DNA of 35,409 bases from Alphaproteobacteria bacterium UBA6187 (GTDB lineage: Bacteria > Pseudomonadota > Alphaproteobacteria > Rickettsiales > UBA6187): positions 18,380-53,788 of the forward strand of contig DITJ01000028.1 in assembly GCA_002422795.1 (NCBI GenBank), given 5' to 3'. Positions within the stretch are counted from its first letter, which is position 1, and every line of letters begins with the position of its first letter. Shown one piece after another: positions 25,027 through 32,441 of the stretch. Under the pieces are notes generated by a model. It was not told the origin of the DNA and ran no database searches. It saw nothing but the letters and a program-made list of their open reading frames with translations. The position numbers were made by a program, and so were the translations under genes.

Positions 25027-26021
25027 ATAGTTTCTTCATGCAGCTTTCTTCTACCTTTAAAATAAATCTCTGAAATATGGCGTACCTTGCCAGTACGTTT
25101 AAGCTGTATTACCACATCAACTACTTGAAGTATATATTGTTTCACCTCAGCAGGCGGCATACCCAAACCTGCCTGCATTACCATAAGTTTCAGTTGCTCT
25201 ATCGCCATTTCAGGGGTATCTGCGTGCAAGGTGGATATTGAGCCTGGATGACCAGTATTGATTGCGCGAAGGAAGCTGAATGCTTCAGTTCCGCGTAGCT
25301 CACCCACAATAATTCTGTCCGGGCGCAAGCGTAAGCATGCTTCTATTAAATCCTGTGTACTTACTTTGGCTCTTCCTTGCCCGCCTTTTGAGGCTAAAAG
25401 ATGAACTTTGTTCGGGTGGCTATCAAGCACAATTTCCCGTGCATCTTCTGCTGTAATCAGCCGTTCATGGATTGGTATTGATTTTAAACAGGCATTTGTA
25501 AAGGTGGTTTTACCGGTAGATGTACCGCCGCTTATAATGATATTTTTCTTCCATTGCACAGCGCTTACAAGAAATTCCTTAATCCTGTTTTCATCAAGCA
25601 TTTTTGAAAGTTCTGCATCATAAGGATCTTCAACTTCATCTACAGCGGTATGCTCAAAGGCCCCCATTTTTTCATAATCATCCAAAGACCAGTTAAGGGT
25701 TGAACCTTTCCTGATTGACATAACAACTTTTCCGGCTTCGCATGCCGGAGGGAAGACTACCTGAATACGGAAGCCATTAGGTAAGGTTGCAGATAGCAAC
25801 GGCGCTTCTTCACTTATACGCTGTTCTGTAGATTGTGCTATCAGCCGTGCCAGGCCCTTTAAATGGTCGAAGTCAAATTCCGGTAGCTCTATCCTTGACA
25901 TATCACCACGTTTTTCAATCCACGCTTCGCCAGGGGTGTTTATAGATATTTCCGCAACACCATCTTCTGCGAATACTGCTTTTAAGGGGGTAAGGTACGT
26001 TTCTAAAGCTGCATTGCTCAT
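25017..26021 (-). CDS. virB11: VirB11 traffic ATPase
   Basis: A 334-residue hexameric ATPase on the cytoplasmic side of the secretion channel. Walker A is GGTSTGKTT (165-173), the Asp box is ITAEDAREI (189-197), Walker B RIIVGELRG (236-244) and the His box GHPGSISTLHAD (257-268). The N-terminal domain (about 1-125) is intact. The ATG at 26021 has AGGA at 26027-26030 as ribosome-binding site. That site directly touches the left arm of a 164-base palindrome (26032-26195), so folding of the leader could affect virB11 translation. Confidence 0.97.
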   Translation of the reverse strand: MSNAALETYLTPLKAVFAEDGVAEISINTPGEAWIEKRGDMSRIELPEFDFDHLKGLARLIAQSTEQRISEEAPLLSATLPNGFRIQVVFPPACEAGKVVMSIRKGSTLNWSLDDYEKMGAFEHTAVDEVEDPYDAELSKMLDENRIKEFLVSAVQWKKNIIISGGTSTGKTTFTNACLKSIPIHERLITAEDAREIVLDSHPNKVHLLASKGGQGRAKVSTQDLIEACLRLRPDRIIVGELRGTEAFSFLRAINTGHPGSISTLHADTPEMAIEQLKLMVMQAGLGMPPAEVKQYILQVVDVVIQLKRTGKVRHISEIYFKGRRKLHEETISH

Positions 26022-26031
26022 TTTATTCCTA

Positions 26032-26195
26032 TATACTCATTCTGATTCAAACTGCCGATTATATACTTCGTCTTTATTCATTATAAGATAAAAAGTTAAA
26101 TTCTTGAAATAGAGCCACCATTACTGCGAATTGAACTTTTTCTTATAATAAAAAATACTCGCATCTAACCGGCGGTTTGAATCAGAATGAGTATA
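26032..26195. repeat. Long palindromic element between virB10 and virB11
   Basis: Outer arms 26032-26057 and 26170-26195 match in 25 of 26 positions and begin TATACTCATTCTGATTC. Inner stretches (ATTATAAGATAAAAAGTT near 26079-26097 and AACTTTTTCTTATAAT near 26134-26150) also pair, so almost the whole 164 bases can fold into one long hairpin. It lies inside the vir operon, between the virB10 stop (26241) and the virB11 ribosome-binding site. Confidence 0.9.
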
Positions 26196-26240
26196 GACAT
26201 TGCTGTAGCGTTATATTTACGCAATAATGTTGTTAAAAAT

Positions 26241-27707
26241 TTAATTTATAGAAGCGCCTTTGTTGGCAACTGATTCTGGAAATATAAGATCTTTATTTAC
26301 GAAAACCTTTATCCTTGCGCCCTGGTTTACTATAATTGTAGGTTGGGTTGAATAACCTTTCGCAACGCTTCCTAATGTATCGGTTAAATTTTGGGTGGCT
26401 TGTAAAACCGCTGAATCGGTTGTGCCGCCTGTTGAGGTGGAGGTGGTGGTGCCATCAGTTTCGGTTGTAGTTGAACTGGTAGTTGTTTGTGAATCCTGCA
26501 CTTTATCTATCGCTATAGATCCTCCAATTGTAAGGGCGCTTACAAGAAGTGAGTTTGAAAATAATTCAAAATATTTATTATCTACGATACCGGTCATACC
26601 GGCACGGCCTAGCTGGTCTGTTCCGCCTGAATCAATTTTTATATCAACGCCATCTGGCCTTATAACGCGGCCCCACGTAACTATAACACGCTGTTGCCCG
26701 GATTCGATAGTGTTGTTATATGTTCCAATCAGACGTGAAGCTCTTGGAATAAGTATATTTTTACCTGATTCTGCATATATATCGCGACTGATAACCGCTC
26801 TTAGTGAGCCGGGAAGATCGGTATTTATTGTGGTTTCCAAAACTGCATCTATCATTTTACCCTGTAATATCATCAAGGTTAAATCCTCAACTTTTGTTGC
26901 AGTAACTTTTTCTGCACTGCTTGGACCAACAGCGCCGGGATCAGATGTTCCGGCCAATACATCTTTTGGTGTTCCGCCACCATTCATTACTAACATGCCG
27001 GTTTTTCTTCTGGCGAGTAATTTTGCCTGTTGAGCTGCTTCTGCCGCCTCTTCCGCTGCTGCAAGTGCCGCTGCCTCTGCTGCGGCCCTTCTTTCCACTT
27101 CTTCAGGGGACATCTTCGGATCTACTACCTTAGTCACTTCAGTGCTTAATACGGGTTCAGCTAAGGGTTGGATGCTTGCCAGAACAGGAGGAGGAACTTG
27201 TAACTTCTCTTCTCCCTGCTTGGTTATTTCCGGTAGTACTGCTTGTGCATTTACCTGTGTATCCTCAGGTATGGTGGGCATAGGCAGTGGTTGTATATTT
27301 TCCATTGCCGGTAATTCCGGAGTTTCTACCACACCTATATTAACTTGTGGTTTTTCCTCCTGTTTGGTGGGCGGCGTTGCAGCTTCCACCGGGTGTGCCT
27401 CCACTTGCTGCTGTAATTTCTTTTCTTCTATTTCCTGTGGGGTTTCTACAAAAACATATTTATATAGGAAAAATATAGCACCTATAATAAGTACACCTAA
27501 AATAAGAATGTTTTTTGCAGGCGCGGATGCAACCGCAGAAAGTGGATTTTTAACTTCCACTTCATCAGTTTCAAAGCCGGGTTCATCAAAGTCAAACTCG
27601 CCTAACTTTTGCGGCTCGATGGATGTATCTTCCTGGTATTGGTCAGGAAATTTATCGTCTTCTTCTATAAAAACATTATGTTCTTTTTCTGGAGGATAAT
27701 CAGACAT
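26241..27707 (-). CDS. virB10: VirB10/TrbI family core protein
   Basis: A 488-residue protein that spans both membranes and links ATP use to the outer-membrane pore. It has an acidic cytoplasmic N-terminus (1-60), one membrane helix (about 65-86), a proline-rich periplasmic stretch (about 88-200), an Ala/Glu-rich coiled-coil segment (about 200-235) and the C-terminal TrbI beta-barrel domain (about 265-488) with GTYNNTIESGQQRVIVTW and DQLGRAGMTGIVDNK. A Ser/Thr-rich low-complexity insert (about 415-432) falls in the region of the outer-membrane antenna. It starts two bases after the virB9 stop. Confidence 0.96.
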   Translation of the reverse strand: MSDYPPEKEHNVFIEEDDKFPDQYQEDTSIEPQKLGEFDFDEPGFETDEVEVKNPLSAVASAPAKNILILGVLIIGAIFFLYKYVFVETPQEIEEKKLQQQVEAHPVEAATPPTKQEEKPQVNIGVVETPELPAMENIQPLPMPTIPEDTQVNAQAVLPEITKQGEEKLQVPPPVLASIQPLAEPVLSTEVTKVVDPKMSPEEVERRAAAEAAALAAAEEAAEAAQQAKLLARRKTGMLVMNGGGTPKDVLAGTSDPGAVGPSSAEKVTATKVEDLTLMILQGKMIDAVLETTINTDLPGSLRAVISRDIYAESGKNILIPRASRLIGTYNNTIESGQQRVIVTWGRVIRPDGVDIKIDSGGTDQLGRAGMTGIVDNKYFELFSNSLLVSALTIGGSIAIDKVQDSQTTTSSTTTETDGTTTSTSTGGTTDSAVLQATQNLTDTLGSVAKGYSTQPTIIVNQGARIKVFVNKDLIFPESVANKGASIN

Positions 27708-27709
27708 AA

Positions 27710-28453
27710 TTAATACCCCCCACCTTCGTTGTAAACATATACCAGGTCATTTTGCAAGCGCAAGGCAAGCTTACCCGCCAATTTCCTTATAACAATATAT
27801 TCACCTTCCCTTGAGTAAGTAGCCCTTACCTCGCTACCATCATTCTGGACAATAAAAATATTCGGGATATTTGCGTTATTATTCTTAAATTTAATATAGG
27901 TACTTTTCGTGTCATCAAAAACTTTAATCGGGGCAATGCTGTCAGGGCCGGTAAGGCTGTAATTGAAGTTATAGCGTTTCGGGGTTATTAACTGTTCAGG
28001 CACGAATTTTTTTGTATCAACCTTTGGAGTTGGTTTGTCAAAGCTGGCATCGGGATAGAAAAATCTTACCACATATACAAGCTCATCATCCACACCTGCG
28101 GAAGGGTCTTTAGATTCAATATCAAACTGGTAAGTGCGCTTGTTAGTTATAACGGTCATGTTTGTGTGAGATGAGCCTTCCAATGCAGTGATGAAAAGCC
28201 TTCTGCCGATAGTGCTATATTTCCAGGCATAAGAATTTCCAAGGGATGTAGCCTGGATTTCCTCGTTTTTTGCAAATTCGATACTGGATTGGTATCCGTA
28301 ATGGACTACGATATGGAAAACATCATTTTCATTATAGACGAATGTTTTTATACGGCTATCAGTAGGAACCGGTAAAAACGCGAAAGCCTCCCTTGATGCC
28401 GCCAGCACCAGGAATAACATAATTACAGCATACCTACTGTACGATTTCATCAT
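27710..28453 (-). CDS. virB9: VirB9/TrbG/CagX family core protein, second copy
   Basis: A 247-residue protein with a signal peptide (about 1-25, ending EAFA). The N-terminal domain has VVHYGYQSSIEFAKNE and the C-terminal domain YNFNYSLTGPDSIAPIKVFDD, then YIVIRKLAGKLALR. It is a clear paralogue of the VirB9 at 2017-2799, sharing the YNFNY, IAPI and VFDD blocks. Context between virB8 and virB10 makes this the canonical copy. It overlaps virB8 by 20 bases and has AGGG as ribosome-binding site, so coupling is likely. Confidence 0.96.
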   Translation of the reverse strand: MMKSYSRYAVIMLFLVLAASREAFAFLPVPTDSRIKTFVYNENDVFHIVVHYGYQSSIEFAKNEEIQATSLGNSYAWKYSTIGRRLFITALEGSSHTNMTVITNKRTYQFDIESKDPSAGVDDELVYVVRFFYPDASFDKPTPKVDTKKFVPEQLITPKRYNFNYSLTGPDSIAPIKVFDDTKSTYIKFKNNNANIPNIFIVQNDGSEVRATYSREGEYIVIRKLAGKLALRLQNDLVYVYNEGGGY

Positions 28454-29132
28454 CGACCCTATATCCTATTACCTGGAACCCAAGAGGGTTTACAGCCCGT
28501 TCATCTTCTGTAAGAGCTAAATCGGCAAAGTTAAAATTTACTGTTGCAACCCTGTGTTTTATATTAGTGCCTGGAGTTACGCCATCCCCATCTTCAGAAC
28601 TAAACCTTATTTGCGATGTGAAGCCATCTTGGCCTTTAACCTTAGGCATAGCAATGATTGATTTTATTTTTATAACCCTTTGCCGTGTACCTAACCTTAC
28701 AGGGCTAGCTGGATTATTTACATAAACCTGTTTTTTAAATGCAGCATAAACCTGAGGGTTAGAAAGCAGTCGTACTACTGTAAAATAATGATATTCAAAA
28801 GTGCCAATGTTATATGTTTCCCGTTTAGCAATATATTGTGTAAGAAAATACTTACGCAAAACCTCGTCGTAAGCATATTTTTCCTGCTGTAGCGGCCTTA
28901 TAACATTTGTAATGCCGGTTTTATTCTCTATTTCTATTACAAACGGCTCAATGGTTTTGCTTGTGGTAATTTTAACTACGGAAATCACTGAAAATATCAC
29001 GCCTGCCAGGGCTGCAATGGTTATAAGCCCAAGGAAGTTTCTTTGCACAATAACGGTCTGGTAACGGTCTGCATACCAGTTTTTCTTAACCTCTATGGAT
29101 TCATCTTTTACTTTTTTCTTAAAAAATCCCAT
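28434..29132 (-). CDS. virB8: VirB8 family inner-membrane protein, second (canonical) copy
   Basis: A 232-residue bitopic protein: cytoplasmic KKNWYADRYQTVIVQRN, one membrane helix (about 33-54), then the periplasmic VirB8 domain with FLTQYIAKRETYNI, VYVNNPASPVRLG and a C-terminal PLGFQVIGYRVDDE. Length is typical, in contrast to the 321-residue copy at 1040-2005. It is the first gene of the five-gene vir islet virB8-virB9-virB10-virB11-virD4. Confidence 0.96.
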   Translation of the reverse strand: MGFFKKKVKDESIEVKKNWYADRYQTVIVQRNFLGLITIAALAGVIFSVISVVKITTSKTIEPFVIEIENKTGITNVIRPLQQEKYAYDEVLRKYFLTQYIAKRETYNIGTFEYHYFTVVRLLSNPQVYAAFKKQVYVNNPASPVRLGTRQRVIKIKSIIAMPKVKGQDGFTSQIRFSSEDGDGVTPGTNIKHRVATVNFNFADLALTEDERAVNPLGFQVIGYRVDDEIVQ

Positions 29133-29444
29133 AAGAGATACTTTAACCCAAGGTTATAAAATTAGGCTTTTATATAAGAATTTGCCACGCTAAACTATAC
29201 CAACTTTAATATAGTACAATTATAGGCACTTATTCAACAGTTATTTGGGAAACTATAAAGGTTTGTGTTATAGCAGCCGCTGGTTGGGATTGCTTTGTTA
29301 TAGCGTTTCCATTTTTATTTTTATGTCGCCATCGTAAAATTTACTTATACACCCGGATCGCGAATAGGGCGCGTATCCCGTCTGCGCGCGGAAACGCACC
29401 ACATAACTAAACAACGGAGAATTTTAAAGTAAAATGATTATATA
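29133..29444. other. 312-base gap upstream of the vir operon
   Basis: No gene seen. It should contain the vir operon promoter and the 3' region of the small membrane protein gene. A stretch GCGCGTATCCCGTCTGCGCG (29369-29388) is GC-rich against its surroundings and resembles GCACGTGTCCCCGCCTTCGC at 31267, flanking the insertion-sequence remnant, so it may be a repeat fragment. Confidence 0.5.
29208..29237 (-). promoter_or_regulatory. virB8: Candidate promoter of the vir operon
   Basis: On the minus strand, TTGAAT (29232-29237) and TATATT (29208-29213) are separated by 18 bases, about 75 bases before the virB8 start. A perfect minus-strand TATAAT also occurs at 29219-29224 but lacks a matching -35. 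Confidence 0.3.
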
Positions 29445-29867
29445 TTACATTACCACCCTAAACCCATACGATATAAAATTGACTGCAAATATAATTGTAA
29501 TAACCCTTATATAGTTGGTTCCGAGAACTCCTGTAAATACAGTGATGATAGGGCCAAGCACAGGCACAAAACCTAATGATGCAGCTAAATATCCATGTTT
29601 TTTCAGTAAAGCGAATATTCCTTCCAGTTTTTTATTTTGCTGGCTGGAAGGGTCGTTCTTTTTTATGGTTCGCAGTATCCTGCCAAAGCCCAAATTAAGG
29701 CAGGCTGCGGCGGTTATACCGATAGTAGATATAAATCCGGCTAAATAAAGATTGTAACTGCCGAATATTTGCATAGTAGGGAATACTAATGCTTGCTTTG
29801 CCGGTAATACCAGGCCGGTTACAAATGAATCGGCAAGTAAGAATAAATATATTTCAAGTGCAGACAT
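29445..29867 (-). CDS. Small integral membrane protein, DedA/YqaA-like
   Basis: A 140-residue protein with about four hydrophobic segments: LEIYLFLLADSFVTGLVLP, YLAGFISTIGITAAACLNL, YLAASLGFVPVLGPIITVF and VITIIFAVNFISYGF. The GFVPVLGPIITVFTGVLG segment has the look of the VTT/DedA (SNARE-associated Golgi) core, as in YqaA-type proteins. The start at 29867 is chosen over 29957 because the longer form would overlap the divergent gene at 29950 and its first 30 codons lie in an inverted repeat (29878-29937). No strong ribosome-binding site. Function unknown. Confidence 0.6.
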   Translation of the reverse strand: MSALEIYLFLLADSFVTGLVLPAKQALVFPTMQIFGSYNLYLAGFISTIGITAAACLNLGFGRILRTIKKNDPSSQQNKKLEGIFALLKKHGYLAASLGFVPVLGPIITVFTGVLGTNYIRVITIIFAVNFISYGFRVVM

Positions 29868-29877
29868 AGGAATACTA

Positions 29878-29937
29878 GTTCTTAGTTGTTGGTTATTAGT
29901 TCTTAGTATAGTTATAATTAAACCAACAATTAGGAAC
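29878..29937. repeat. Small inverted repeat between divergent genes
   Basis: GTTCTTAGTTGTTGGTT (29878-29894) pairs with AACCAACAATTAGGAAC (29921-29937) in 15 of 17 positions. Further TTAGTTCTTAG units lie inside. Similar AT-rich mini-repeats occur at 963-1036. Confidence 0.65.
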
Positions 29938-29949
29938 AAACAACTGAAA

Positions 29950-31218
29950 ATGAACAACTACTACCATAAGCTTGCAAAAATACCTGCGATTAAGGCAAAG
30001 AAAATGCCGCCGGGACTTGAGAAGCTGGCGCGCCTTCTGGTTAGTTCTGGGAGATTTCGGGTTGATACGGTTATAAAGCAGAATTTTGTGCGCTGGAACC
30101 GTCCTGGGGAAGGTGTTAATATGATGTTCAGCCACAGGGAGATTTTTGATAAAAATATATTACCACATACAATTGAGGTAATGCGTAAAGCATTATCGAG
30201 GACTTATGCTGGTGCCAGGCTGGAGAAAAAAATTGTAGAGGAGTTGGAAAGGCTAAGATACGAATCAAAAAAGAATATAGAAGTTGATGCCGATACCGAA
30301 ATTAAATTAGCGCGGATTATGGTGCAATCGGCTGAGCCGCCGGTTATTATGCTGCTACTTGCAGAAAAAACCGAGGTATTTGTTTCTTATTCATATAGTG
30401 TAGGCGATATGCTGGATATGCAATCCTGGCAAGAAGCAGGTGATAGCAGCGGTTTGCAGGCTACAGATAATAAAGGTTGCGCTGTATTTGTATCATGCGG
30501 TGGTAATCCGTTAATCCCCGAAAAGAAGGTGGAGCGCGAAAATGATGGCTTCAATGCCCTTTCAAGGATGGTGGTTATAGCCGGTCAGGAACTTGCACAT
30601 TATTCTGATATAATCCGCGAGGGCAGGATGCGTGGCAGCCGCTTTTCCGCAGATGTGTTTTATGGCCGTGCAAGTGAAATTGCTCGGCGTGGGCGGCTTG
30701 CTGATATGGAAAATATAAAATCTATATGGGATAAAATTAATAATATCGGTTTAAAGCGCGCAGTAGAGGCGGAGCGTACCTTAAAATTCTTTCAGGAGCA
30801 TAGAAAAAGAAGCTTTGCTTTATTTTCCCAGAAAATAAAGGTCTTTTTTTTCCAGAAATTTTTTATTTTTTTATGCAAAAAGAACGGTTTTGATTTCCTG
30901 CGACCTCTCTATAAAGAAAAATATACATGCAGCATGGTAGTAATTATGCTCGAAGACATGCTTTTTAACCTTCAGCCTGAAGCGGATGCCTATAAACGCC
31001 CGAACCCGGTTGAGGAAGAAATGATAATGTGTATTGAAGCGCTTGCGCGTGTGCAGCAGCAAGCCAATAAATGGGGCATAGAACTAACTAATATAATGTA
31101 TCCCAACCTTTATAAATTATATTATCATCAAATATTACCATCTTGTATCCTAAGTGTGGAAAGGATTACTGGAAATGCTTTCCCAGAGGTTTTTAAGTCT
31201 TTTTATAATACAAACTAG
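29950..31218 (+). CDS. DUF2748-like Rickettsiales protein of unknown function
   Basis: A 422-residue soluble, helix-rich, basic protein with no signal peptide. It contains GQELAHYSDIIREGRMRGSR at about 217-236, in which E219, H222 and D225 resemble a shortened metal-binding helix, and a hydrophobic, Phe- and Lys-rich stretch (about 290-310, FSQKIKVFFFQKFFIFLCKK) encoded by a T-rich run. The overall look, including the AHYSD phrase, recalls the DUF2748 family described in Rickettsia; that is recognition from memory and needs a profile search. It is transcribed divergently from the small membrane protein gene, with an AT-rich inverted repeat in between. Confidence 0.6.
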   Translation: MNNYYHKLAKIPAIKAKKMPPGLEKLARLLVSSGRFRVDTVIKQNFVRWNRPGEGVNMMFSHREIFDKNILPHTIEVMRKALSRTYAGARLEKKIVEELERLRYESKKNIEVDADTEIKLARIMVQSAEPPVIMLLLAEKTEVFVSYSYSVGDMLDMQSWQEAGDSSGLQATDNKGCAVFVSCGGNPLIPEKKVERENDGFNALSRMVVIAGQELAHYSDIIREGRMRGSRFSADVFYGRASEIARRGRLADMENIKSIWDKINNIGLKRAVEAERTLKFFQEHRKRSFALFSQKIKVFFFQKFFIFLCKKNGFDFLRPLYKEKYTCSMVVIMLEDMLFNLQPEADAYKRPNPVEEEMIMCIEALARVQQQANKWGIELTNIMYPNLYKLYYHQILPSCILSVERITGNAFPEVFKSFYNTN

Positions 31219-31338
31219 TAATTACTAGTATTTATACTTAGAAAATCTGGCATTAGTTTGTTTATGGCACGTGTCCCCGCCTTCGCGCACTACTGTCCGG
31301 TAAAAATTATACATAACATATCTCCATCTGATTTTGCG

Positions 31339-31557
31339 TTATGTATCTGGATTGTCGTTGTTTTTCTTTGTAGTAATTTTTACTTTTACGCTGAAATAGA
31401 GTTGATCAATAGTACGAAGGCTGCCACTCTCAGATAAATGGCTGTAACTGCTGAATTTCTTCGCATACCGATCACCTTTGTGTTGTTCAACCGATTTCCT
31501 GAATATTTCCCGAGGAAAAGATTTTATTATATCTGCAAATTTGCTATTCATATACAT
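31339..31557 (-). pseudogene. Truncated transposase, N-terminal domain fused to tail
   Basis: A 72-codon remnant. Residues 3-47 match the DUF4372 N-terminal domain of IS4-like transposases (FADIIKSFPREIFRKSVEQH, GDRYAKKF, LSESGSLRTI). Between KFSSYSHL and SESGS about nine codons usually present seem to be missing. After LRTIDQ the sequence switches to a basic tail (YFSVKVKITTKKNN), as expected if the whole catalytic core was lost in an in-frame deletion. Confidence 0.75.
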
Positions 31558-31625
31558 AGGCAGGCTTCCTTTTGTATTTTTAAGTTGTCGTAAACCTAAA
31601 TTATACTAAAAGTGACAGCCTGCCT
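31558..31625 (-). promoter_or_regulatory. Transposase promoter and fold-back ribosome-binding-site hairpin
   Basis: On the minus strand AGGCAGGCT (31617-31625) and AGCCTGCCT (31558-31566) are perfect inverse complements; the second covers the bases between the AAGGAAG ribosome-binding site and the start codon. A TATAAT at 31600-31605 lies between the arms, so transcripts begun in the element lack the first arm, whereas read-through transcripts can hide the ribosome-binding site. Confidence 0.6.
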
Positions 31626-31769
31626 CAACATTATTCAATAGCTAAAATCTTTTACCGGACAGTAGTGTGCCTGCGCGGGGGGCACGCGCTCTATTCAAAC
31701 ATTTTTAAAATTTCAAATGCACTTTTCGCGTACAGAAAACACTTATCTTAATGTTATAATTACCATTCC

Positions 31770-32441
31770 CTACAATAATCCCTTCTTCCTCAAAATAGCT
31801 TCCCTGGCAACTTTTAAATAATCATTGGCATTTTTATTGCCTTCCATAATGGAGGTGTTTGCGCCATGTATGCGCCTTTTTAGCACTATATCTTCCACAA
31901 TAGCAGGCGCAGCAATACCCCTCGCCCTATCATACCAATCTATAAATTCACCTACCCTGAAAGCCTCATTAAAGGCGCCAACTTTGCGGAAAAATTCAGT
32001 AGTTACCAGCATTGCGCTGGCGAAATAACCTGTTTGCACCTGCGGCAATGTATAATTAACTTTACAATCTTCTGATATAAAATGCTCAATCCCGCCAAAA
32101 GCCAATGGTTTCCCTTGCGTTTCAAGCGCGTTTAATAACGCAACTGTACGGCCTTTTGTCCATAAATCATCAGCATCTAGAAAGGCGATATATGGATAAT
32201 TCGCCTTCGCAACCGCATAATTGCGCGCGGCACTGATTCCCTGGTTGGAATCCAGCCTGTATAATATTAGTTTTGGGAAATTAAGGCTTTCAATATATTC
32301 CGCACTGCCATCGGTGCTTTTATCATCAACCACAATAATTTCGCCGATATAATCACTTTCTGCGGCAATAATTTGCAAAGTTTCAGCAATATATTTTTTG
32401 CCATTATAACAGGGAATAATTACAGAAATTTGTTTATTCAT
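31770..32441 (-). CDS. GT2-family glycosyltransferase (A), last gene of a PqqD/HprK cluster
   Basis: A 223-residue GT-A fold glycosyltransferase. It opens ISVIIPCYNGKKYIAETL, has DDKS at 39-42 (nucleotide binding), NQGISAARNYAV at 66-77 and the metal-binding DADD at 89-92 (FLDADDLW). Near the C-terminus is LKRRIHGANTS, closely matched by LLKRIHGKNLS in the next gene upstream, so the two are tandem paralogues. No membrane helix. It overlaps the upstream gene by eight bases, so the genes form one operon. Acceptor unknown. Confidence 0.9.
   Translation of the reverse strand: MNKQISVIIPCYNGKKYIAETLQIIAAESDYIGEIIVVDDKSTDGSAEYIESLNFPKLILYRLDSNQGISAARNYAVAKANYPYIAFLDADDLWTKGRTVALLNALETQGKPLAFGGIEHFISEDCKVNYTLPQVQTGYFASAMLVTTEFFRKVGAFNEAFRVGEFIDWYDRARGIAAPAIVEDIVLKRRIHGANTSIMEGNKNANDYLKVAREAILRKKGLL

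Larger units (their letters stand above)
31293..31663 (-). mobile_element. Internally deleted insertion sequence (IS4-like), MITE-sized
   Basis: Terminal inverted repeats CTGTCCGGTAAAA (31293-31305) and TTTTACCGGACAG (31651-31663) bound the element, each next to TA (the inverse match itself extends outward to CACTA). The minus strand carries a 72-codon frame whose start reads MNSKFADIIKSFPREIFRKS, then GDRYAKKFSSY, the N-terminal domain (DUF4372-type) of IS4-group transposases. The catalytic DDE region is missing and the frame jumps to a C-terminal-like tail. The remnant cannot transpose by itself but could be moved by a full copy elsewhere. Confidence 0.82.
31219..31769. other. 551-base region without an intact gene
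   Basis: Holds the insertion-sequence remnant at 31293-31663 and, on either side, GC-rich inverse-complementary flanks (GCACGTGTCCCCGCCTTCGC at 31267 and a GCGCGGGGGGCACGCGC stretch at about 31673) that look like the two halves of an older palindromic repeat. The part from 31691 to 31769 shows nothing else. Confidence 0.6.

Noticed and set aside
26395..27699. Several long plus-strand frames across virB10
   Set aside because: Antisense shadows caused by the biased Pro/Ala/Thr codons of virB10; no ribosome-binding sites or family features.
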